Assembly (NCBI GenBank): GCA_023362775.1
Contig: JALMGJ010000005.1
Coordinates: 39,861,463-39,925,462, forward strand
Source: Charina bottae
Taxonomy: Eukaryota > Chordata > Lepidosauria > Squamata > Charinaidae
Reading direction: 5' to 3'
Length of the DNA: 64,000 nucleotides
The position numbers and the translations under genes are program-made. Of the stretch, positions 56,129 to 64,000 are shown one piece after another; positions within the stretch are counted from its first letter, which is position 1; each line of letters starts with the position of its first letter. The notes under the pieces were generated by a model that had not been told where the DNA came from, did no database searches, and was given only the letters and a program-made list of their open reading frames with translations.

Positions 56129-56934
56129 TCCTATCTTCCCAATAAAAGAAATTGGCAAGGATTTGCCACAAATAACCTTAGTTAATTTTACCTGTTCATC
56201 CTCCACCAATCATTCACAGTTCATTAAAATACAATGCATGAGAATATGTACTATTTAGTGGGGTAGAAGCATATAATGCCTACTCCTGTGAAGTCACAGA
56301 ATGATTGGCTAGTAAAAGATAGGCCACAGAGTACAAGAAAAAACAAAAAGTCATTTGAAAAGAGTCAGAGCAGATAAGAAAAATGAAAATGAATAGATGG
56401 AGCAGCTCAAAAATAAAGAAGACAACACAGAGAGAAGCCCACTGTATGCTTGTATGATTTCTACAATGATTGGGATATTTTTGTAGTAAGCATAGCTCTA
56501 GTTGACATGGCTATAATCAACAATAAGCTGCAAATTGCATCATTTGTGTTTTGCTATATCTCTTATATGCCTCCTAATTATATTGCATTGATGTTTTAAG
56601 TTTATGCTGCTTTTATTGTGCTGAACATTGATTTTGTGCATATCACAGTACCATTCAGAATCATATTTTCAATGGAGATAGTTATAAATGATCATCATTA
56701 TTATTAATCATAATAATTAAATGTGTTAACTTTCTTAATTTGTAAGAAATATTGTTCATATTTATCAGAACCCAGGACAATTGAATTCCCATGTCCATAT
56801 CTGAGAACTGTGGACATCGTACAACTCATATCCTACTGACATAATGTCTTAGGTTTAATTTTTCTTTTCCTTTCTTTTAAGTGTTGCATTGTATGCTAGT
56901 GATAGCTGAAGCGGGCAAGGAGGGAAAGTTGGAG
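56129..56934. other. Unassigned AT-rich DNA
   Basis: No feature recognised. Confidence 0.45.
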
Positions 56935-57745
56935 ACTGCAGGAGGGGTGAGGCTGGCATTGCTCAGGACCTCATTGTGCTCCACAGCAAATAGTCAGGGT
57001 ATGAGAGTATCCCTGTCCTGTCCCAGGCCAGACATGCACACACGCTGAGGCGTGGTTGCAAGGAGCTTTACTTAAGATGGAATAAATACAGGCAGTGGCA
57101 GGCAGGGCATATGTGCAAACACACACGCACGCACAAGTCAGCAAATTCCCAGATCTCGAGAGAGCTTGCCTGCAGTGAGTTCCACACAGCCAGAGTCCAA
57201 AGCGGGGCGCAGAAGCATAGTCATGTCATGATCCAGAAGTCCAAGAGTCCAAGCATGGGTGGTCAGCTGGTCCAAGGAGCAGAGTTCTCACAGGCAACAA
57301 GTTCAGGAGGCAATACACAGAATTCCTACAAGCAGAGCGGTTGTTCCTGGGGAGAACTGATGGGCAGCAACAGCTCTTCGATGGAGTCTGCACCAAGGGC
57401 GGGAACATCCTTGCCATGCAAGAAGCTTTGCAGGTCTCCTCTGTTTTGCTCTGTCCTCAACCCCACATTCTGTAGTGCTGGGAGGAGGTCCTGGATCCGG
57501 GCTCTCATCTTCCGCGGCCTCAGCTGCCTCAAATGTTCCTCGGCCCTGTCAGGCTCAGGCGCCTGATTGAAGGTTCCTGCTGAGGCTGGTATTTGTCTGG
57601 GGCATCCTGAGCAGCTTCTTCTATCTCAGACTCTCCATCACAATCCTCTTGCTGATGCTGCCATGCATCCCTGAGGGTTCGGTCCCAGTTTCTGTACCAG
57701 GCTGGCTGCTTTCCCCTCATGATGGCCCTATGATGCAGGTGAGGC
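56935..57745 (-). repeat. Unclassified block, possibly an old LTR or gag fragment
   Basis: More GC-rich than both flanks. The minus strand carries protein-like pieces (RPRKMRARIQDLLPALQNVG; GKQPAWYRNWDRTLRDAW with Gln/Glu-rich text). Near 57060-57090 the minus strand has TTTATTCCATCTTAAGTAAA, LTR-3'-end like. An old Gypsy or ERV remnant would explain both, but I cannot name a family. Confidence 0.35.
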
Positions 57746-57879
57746 ATAGGCTTAAATGTTTAAACTTGATTGAAAACCACAAGTCTCCATGCTTCCTGTT
57801 AGTTACAGCTGCAAAACACCAAACGGCAATTGCTTCTTTTCTGTGTGGCAAAATTAATTAATTAACTCAATTTTCAGCA

Positions 57880-58500
57880 TGCTGTCCATTAAAAGTATTC
57901 TGAAATCTCAGAAAGGTCTGTCAATTTCACCAACCATCTTTGCGCATATGGTAATCCTGCCGCAGTGATCATACAGTATATTGAAATAATCTTCCATGAC
58001 TTTTTTCTGTTTATCCATCAATCCTAAAAGGAAAAGTTCTGGCTTCAATTGAATATTAATCTTTAAAATCCTCTGATTCAATGTATGCATTTCTGATTTC
58101 TTTGATTAGAGAAACTGACTTCTTTGATTAGAGAAAGGACAATATCTACATTTATTGGTGAATGGAAACCCCTTATGGACTTCTTGCGTAAAAATGAAAA
58201 AAATGAACTTGTGATTAATAGTTTTGATTAGACAGGATATATTATAGAAAGAAGAGAGTCATGATGTAACTTTAGAGAGGGTAAAATATAATTGTACTTA
58301 TAACTGCTGTGAAGAATATCAGAAACTACTTCTTTATACTTTTATATCTTTCTTTACATCTTTCTCTCTTTTTTCTCTTTTCTTCTCTTTTCTTTTCTTA
58401 TTGCACTTTTAGCTTTTTCTATTATTTCTCTTTTTCTTTTTCTCTGCTCTAATTACTATTGTTCTTAAAACTTTTAATAAAAATCACACACACACACATA
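57880..58500 (+). mobile_element. L1-like LINE 3' end with 5' inversion
   Basis: 58330-58500 is the pyrimidine-rich L1 3' UTR (TCTTTTCTCTTTT runs), ending TTAAAACTTTTAATAAAAATC and a CA run. It is closely similar in layout to 21165-21360. 57880-58110 looks like L1 ORF2 C-terminal sequence on the opposite strand, as after twin priming. Confidence 0.55.
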
Positions 58501-61500
58501 TAGTATTCTGAAATCAAGCTAAATTTGTAGAAATGATAGCCTCTGATGCAAGACTGACATTAGAAAACATTTTTTTTCCTTTAAGAACTCCCAATATCAC
58601 TTTTATTTAGTAAATTCATATGGCTTACAGTGATACTTTCTTCTTTTGACTCACTAGAAACTTTTGTTATGAGTGTATGAAAAGGCTTCAGTGTTGCAGC
58701 CCTTAGCCTAGTAAACTAGTCTTCATTTGGCATACATAATGACATCAATGGACTCTGTTGACGTAGGCCAAAAGTTTCCGACTCAAATCACTGAGAACAA
58801 AAGTCAGGAGACTGCTTCCCTATGTCAGCTTTGTCCATTTTAGCTGTGGAAATAGATAGGAATGGGGAACAAACTTTTTAGTTCATATTCTCATATAAAC
58901 TTACTGAATTAGCACTTCGCAATACAATATGCAAATCAGAAACAGAGCTATTCTTCAATATTCTCACTTTCCAAATTTTGTGATGCAGAAATAATATGAT
59001 ATTTTACAAATGCTTGTAAAATGATAGAGAAAATCATCAAAATAAACCCTATATTGGGAGAAATTTTTTTAAAAAATGAATTCAATGCAGTTTTTGGTTT
59101 GCTTTAAGTTATGCTCTGATGTGGTAGTAGAACAAAATGAAGTTAGAAAAATGAGAAAGAAAGCAAAACTGAAACTTACAATCCCTTTCTTGGTGAGCCA
59201 GTAAAATCAAAATATGTAATAATAAGAGAACCATTTTGCTATGTCAACAAAGGCAAACTCTGTTGGAGAACCACCAAAGAGGAACAAAGAGATTTCACGT
59301 TCTTTTTCTTCTTCCTTAATGCTGGATAACAAAATGAAAGTGAGACTTAAGCAGTAACAAGCTACTCAAGTTTGGATTTTATGCTTTCATGCTGCATCTC
59401 AATTAATCAAAGATTTGCTATAAAATCTCAACTTGCAAGACTGAGAGCACAGTGGTCATAAAATATGAGCTAATTAATTTTGCCCTAATTTGTATGATAA
59501 TTAAAATTCCAACTTTTAATTCTGTTAATTGACTTTCCACAAGGGGGTTGATTAGCCTTTGCACAACATGCTGTGAAAATGTGCTTCCTGCAGGTCTGTC
59601 TTTGCTTCTCTTAAAAATGTAACAGCTTCATACAATTATCCTTTAACTTCTATAAATAATAAATAAATGCGTGTTTCAGCATGGTTTGGCATTACTCTAA
59701 GCTCAACTTAAGCGGCAGCCATAAATCAATGGCTGAATGTTGTTAGGCATTTCTCATTAAAGTGGGAAATGATGTGGCCTTGGCAGCTCACTGTCTTTAC
59801 TAATAAACAATTGTCTGTGAAAATGGTGGTGATGGTAGCAGAGGCAGTCTTCAGAAGACCCGAAAGTAGGTTGATAATACTGGTTATGAGAGTTGTGCAT
59901 CTCCTGGCATCTCTCCCTCTCTCTCTTTTCACAGCACAGACTTTCAAGACTTGAAATCAGAACAAATACAGGACTGCTTTGAAAATTTATGTTCCCCATG
60001 AAAAACAGAAATAATCCTGATGCTCTTTGGCTGAGACAAAGTAGTGGTGCTTCAATAAGCCTTCATGTTTTGGTCACTGGTCAGATCAAAAGCTTCATTA
60101 ACCCCCTACACATCTGCAGTGCAAGTACCCAAAGCACATGTGACAGCCACAGGGGCTACACTATACTGATCAGAGTAATTGAGAAGGCAATGTAAAAAGG
60201 GGACATAGTTGGTGTCTAAGCTCCTTATCTTCCTCTCTCACTCCCCCAGTCCTTTTAGGGGAGGATGCAGAAAACCAGATCACCTGATCCAAAAATCCCT
60301 GAAAAGGCTTACCTTCATCCAGTTAAATGTTATAGTGATTAGGAAATGATGTGGGAACAATCTTATCTCACTTCTCAATGTAACAAATTCTTTATGCTTA
60401 GATGATTCCTGGACTGCAGCTGTTAATTCCCAAGGTTCTGGCTAGTCTATCCATTTCTTGAAATTTCAGGTCACAGCTCTGAATTTTCTTGAGAGTAGAT
60501 AGAATTGCTGCCATTCTGCGATACATATTTGCCAGTGGTTGTAAAATTCATAATATCCCTTGCTTGATATTACGGTATCTCCATAACAGCCTAAGTGGTA
60601 GAGTTCCTATGCTCAACCAAGCTACATATATACATCAATCAAGCTTTCAACAAAGCAGTTGTTTTTTTTTGGAGAATCTATTATCTCTTTTTCCTTCAGC
60701 CCTGATAACAGCTTGCTAAATTAAATTAGTAGCAAACAATGGCTCAGAAGTCATAAAGGGCTGGGTTTTTTTTAACTTTTACTGACTTGGGCCCTTCATT
60801 AGTTCTGGCTGAAGTTGTTCCTATTCAAATTAAGAAAGATTTGGTAGGTAGCTTGGTGTATGTGAACAGTCTGATATTTTCTGTGTCAGTTCATGTAAGG
60901 ATATTTAAATGCCATTTCTTTATGTTGATGTGCAGATTATTAATTTTGCTATAATGTTTGGACAACTCTAGTCAACTACCTGAAGCTGAGCTAATCAGAC
61001 CTGATTAGGATCTAGAGCAAAACTTGCAACAATGTTGTTTATTTTCAATTGTCTTAACAGAGGCATTGCTTTAATCTGAATTTTCTTTTTCCCTCATGTG
61101 AGCCTGGCTGGGTTTTTTTTTTCATTTTATTCTTTTTGTACTTGTATATCATAGTTGCAGAATTAGCCAACTGCAGTGGCAGCCTGTGTTCAAAACCAAA
61201 CTAAGAACATTTTGTTTGTTAAGTACATAGTTATGACGTTTACGGCTGAACTTGTTCTCCCACCTCTCCCATCAGTTCCTTGACCCGGCGCCAATCTTGC
61301 AGCTATTATAATCATCTACCAACAATTAACTTGTACTTTCCACACAGAGCTTCAATTAAAATTAGATAAACACTTCAGTGGTGAAAAGTGTTAGTATTAG
61401 ATTAATCAGCCATTCCTTGTGTTTTTTCAGTAGTTCTTTCCAGGCCTGGCATCAAAGGCCCTGACAGGAGCTTTCCATTAACTAGACAAAACTCCAGAGC

Positions 61501-61875
61501 TGCTGTAGTGGGAAAGTTAGAACAACAAGCTGCCCACGTTCTTCTCCCTTCTTCTGGGTGGTTGTTGCCTTCTGCTCCTCTGTAGCCTACCTTAGCAACT
61601 GCCTAACGTCAAGTTACATCATTAGTACATTCATTTCAGCATTGTCTATTCCAGAATTGCAATGGATCTCCAAAAGGTGGGCAATTTTTGTAACCAGAGC
61701 CTTCAGGGAGTGGGAGATAGTGTCAGAATGTAATGCTAGTGGGTGGAGCTAATTTTTTCAGAGAGGTTTGAGGTTTTAAAAACTGTTTTCCATGCATTAT
61801 GCATTTATAGATAGTATCCATTTTTGTTGTTCTGCATCAAAGTGGTAAGAAACTAAGGCATTACTATCTGGTTAA
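58501..61875. other. Unassigned AT-rich DNA
   Basis: 3.4 kb with no recognised mobile element, the longest such stretch in the window's right half. None of the ORFs shows a domain pattern. Confidence 0.45.
59440..59600. other. Possible conserved non-coding element (candidate only)
   Basis: Contains GCTAATTAATTTTGCCCTAA, ATAATTAAAATTCC and TTAATTGAC in non-repetitive context, a texture often seen in developmental enhancers. Not testable from one sequence. Confidence 0.2.
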
Positions 61876-62202
61876 GTAAAGGTAAAGGTACCCCCCGCAC
61901 ATTTGTGCAGTCGTGTCCGACTCTAGGGGCCGGTGCTCATCTCCGTTTGTTAGCCAAAGAGCCAGCGTTGTCCGAAGACGCTTCCACGGTCATGTGGCCG
62001 CATGACGCGCACGGAACGCTGTTACCTACCCACTGAAGTGGTACCTATTAATCTACTTGCATTTGCATGATTTTGAATTGCTAGGTTGGCAAGAGCTGGA
62101 GCTAGTGCAGGAGCTCACTCCGTCACGCAGGGCTAGGGATTTGAACCTCCGAACTTGCGATCTACAAGCCTGGCGTCTTACCCACTGAGCCACCACGCCC
62201 CT
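61876..62202 (-). mobile_element. Sauria-type SINE, near full length
   Basis: Same family as 17508-17838 and very similar to 21776-22049 through the body; here the tRNA-like head is present (GGCGTGGTGGCTCAGTGGG on minus). I did not find a clear target duplication. Confidence 0.9.
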
Positions 62203-62287
62203 ATTGTGGAACTATTGCATAGTTCCCCTAAAATAAGGCCCAACAGGTTTAAACCATTCCCAGATAACTGGGCAAGACTCCTCCCCT

Positions 62288-63071
62288 GTGTTTTGCCAAG
62301 TGTCCAGGAAGTGATCAGGTGCCCTGACAATTAGTTCTTTTAGATCCAGAGACAATAAGCACACCAGTGAGTGAAGAGATCTTAGACTTTATTATTAACT
62401 TAAGCAAACAGATTTAAACAAAAACACAATTTAGGCAGATTAAACAGAAACATTAAAAGCATAACATAAAAAAAAAGCATAACATACCAAGCAAGATGAT
62501 ACCCTCAGGAGCCCCTCAATAACAACCGCAAATATACCCCAAGGCGGCTCAATTTCCAGAGTACTCAGCCCTAAGTCTATGCAGAAGCTTCTAGCAAATA
62601 TATCCCTGGGGAGCTCAATTTCCAGAGTACCCGGTGCTCAGGTCTGTGCAGAAGCTTCCCAAGCTAATTTTGCACCCAGCACCCAGTACCAGGGTCTGTA
62701 GCCAAGCTCCAAACTCAAGAAGCAACCTTGAGGTTTTCATCAAAGTCTGACACTAAAACCTTGTGACCCCATTTTCATGGTGCTGAGACTGCAGGATCTG
62801 ACCTTGACTGGATAGTTTCCACAGTCTGGGCACCTGTTTAGGATATAATCCAAGAGCCTGGGAAGCTGTACAGATAATCTAGTGCTAATGTAAACAATCT
62901 TGGGGTTTTCTCTTCTCCCTCCCCCCTTTTCAAGCAAGAGTGAAAAACAAGCAGGTTAGACATAGCTTAAAATGAACTCTAAACCTCTATAATTTTCTTA
63001 ATATGAAGGAGAAATCAAAATATGTCACTTAAACTACTCGAAATACAATGGTCTGTCATGTTGCCACTATA
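62288..63071 (-). mobile_element. Solo LTR, same family as 38952-39752
   Basis: 784 bp, colinear with that copy from TTGCCAAG...GATCAGG, AATAAGCACxCCAGTG and CATACCAxxCAAGATGATACC to CTCGAAATACAA and TTGCCACTA. Flanking 5-mers CCCTG and CCCAG differ at one base. The outer TG is changed to TA on the minus strand. Confidence 0.78.
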
Positions 63072-63577
63072 CCCAGGCATCTCCCCTGGACCTGCAACAA
63101 GGCCAGCGTCCAACTGCGAGCGAATTCGAGCAACTTTGCCTGACAGATGCTGAACAAATTCTTCTGCATGCCCCTACAAGGGGTTCTCCAAGCGCCCTCT
63201 ACCCAAGAGGGCACATGTCACCTAAAACAGGGCCGCAGGACAGCTATTCACAGACACAATAAGGGCGAGGTACTGGTGCTTTGCTGCCCTTGCTGCCACA
63301 AGGTAGGCCTGAATAGAGGCTATAACCTGTGTCCAGTTGAGTTAGTTCCCTGTAGAATGCCAACAGCTCTCTAGACGGCTCTCCTCCCATTTCATCTCCC
63401 TTAGTTCCTCCATGAACCATGGGGAGTGACAGGATCCATGAGAGGGGAGAGGTTGCATAGGTGCGATCTGATCTAAAGCCTCAGCCACCCTCATATTCCA
63501 AGTGGCAACCAAGATGGACCATGCAGCAGACCAGCAAGATGGGCGGTCATACAAATCAAATTAAATAAATAAATCAC
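63072..63577 (-). mobile_element. CR1-like LINE linker region, inverted, with plus-strand tail
   Basis: The minus strand of 63342-63540 reads VAEALDQIAPMQ and PWFMEELREMKWEESRLESC, the region between endonuclease and RT in CR1. 63130-63330 continues it (AEEFVQHLSGKVARIRSQLD near 63180-63115). At 63540-63577 lies a tail GGGCGGTCATACAAAT with ATAA units in plus orientation. The arrangement fits one insertion on plus with its 5' part inverted. Confidence 0.7.
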
Positions 63578-63839
63578 AGTAATTTTAGTCAATGCCAAGC
63601 CTCATTACCTTCCAGTTCATTTGGATTGCCATAAACTGCATTTCTGCTATAAAAACTATGATTTTAGATGTCAACCATACTTTACCTTATCACAGCATCA
63701 TCTTTTAGGCAGGGGGAATGTGTGGCCAGCTTCCAGAGGGAATGCTAGATTTGAGGCTTCATAACAAAAAAAACTAAAAATTAGTGGATAAATATCCACT
63801 AATGGATAAATAAATAAAAATAAATATTTATCCATTAAT

Positions 63840-64000
63840 TTAGTTATTTATTTATTTATATTTGTATTTATACCCCGCCCATCCCCTCCCTAACGGAGGA
63901 CTCTGGGCGGCTTACATACATCGTTATACAGTGTTCTTTTAATTATACAATCCGCGCGCAAGGGGAGGGGGTAAGGGAACCGGCTCTTCCTGGCTTTCCG
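63840..64000 (-). mobile_element. 3' part of the composite SINE (runs off the window)
   Basis: The same text as 6866-7020: TATTTATACCCCGCCCATCC, CTAACGGAGGACTCTGGGCG and GGGTAAGGGAACCGGCTCT. The element continues past the window end. Confidence 0.8.

Overview
This window looks like about 64 kb of gene-poor nuclear DNA from a squamate reptile (lizard, gecko, skink or snake; I cannot resolve it further). The evidence is the repeat complement: Sauria-type tRNA SINEs, Bov-B (RTE) LINEs, CR1/L3-like LINEs with ATAA-type tails, L1-like LINEs with pyrimidine-rich 3' ends, CORE-SINEs, hAT transposons, Penelope-type terminal repeats and a Ty1/copia retrotransposon. I found no convincing host protein-coding exon, rRNA or intact tRNA gene. 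All recognisable coding sequence belongs to mobile elements, and all of it is broken to some degree.

Layout. 0-13.5 kb holds decayed LINE pieces (Bov-B, L1, CR1), two CORE-SINEs, a 480-bp composite SINE, hAT MITEs and a U6 snRNA fragment. 13.55-13.75 kb is a near-perfect 200-bp palindrome carrying hammerhead-ribozyme-like cores. 14-17.5 kb is AT-rich and unassigned. 17.5-23.8 kb is a nest of three Sauria SINEs, a solo copia LTR, a CR1 tail, a 1.7-kb internally deleted L1 with a perfect 13-bp target duplication (itself hit by a 94-bp insertion), a hAT MITE and a Bov-B tail. 27.8-31.2 kb is a 3.4-kb very GC-rich hAT-type element with an 8-bp target duplication and internal direct and inverted repeats. 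33.85-37.05 kb is a near full-length but decayed Bov-B. 39 kb and 62.3 kb each carry a solo LTR of one unassigned LTR family. 43-46.7 kb holds two CR1 copies in opposite orientation. 51.6-56.1 kb is a near-complete Ty1/copia element with 454-bp LTRs and a 5-bp target duplication. The rest is AT-rich unique or unrecognised DNA, some of it possibly conserved non-coding.

How the parts relate. The Sauria SINEs share their 3' end with Bov-B and were presumably copied by it. The composite SINE at 6.9 kb (partly repeated at the window end) shares its tail with the CR1-like LINEs. The short hAT elements must have been moved by a transposase encoded elsewhere. The copia element has the primer site expected for an initiator-tRNA-Met fragment, as in Drosophila copia, but is dead: its gag is frameshifted and most of its RNase H is deleted.

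The observations I rate most worth checking are the GC-rich hAT element with possible captured exon-like segments, the hammerhead-like Penelope palindrome, the copia half-tRNA primer site, and the shared 12-nt target context of two unrelated hAT families. All identifications come from reading the sequence and remembered family features; no database search was run.
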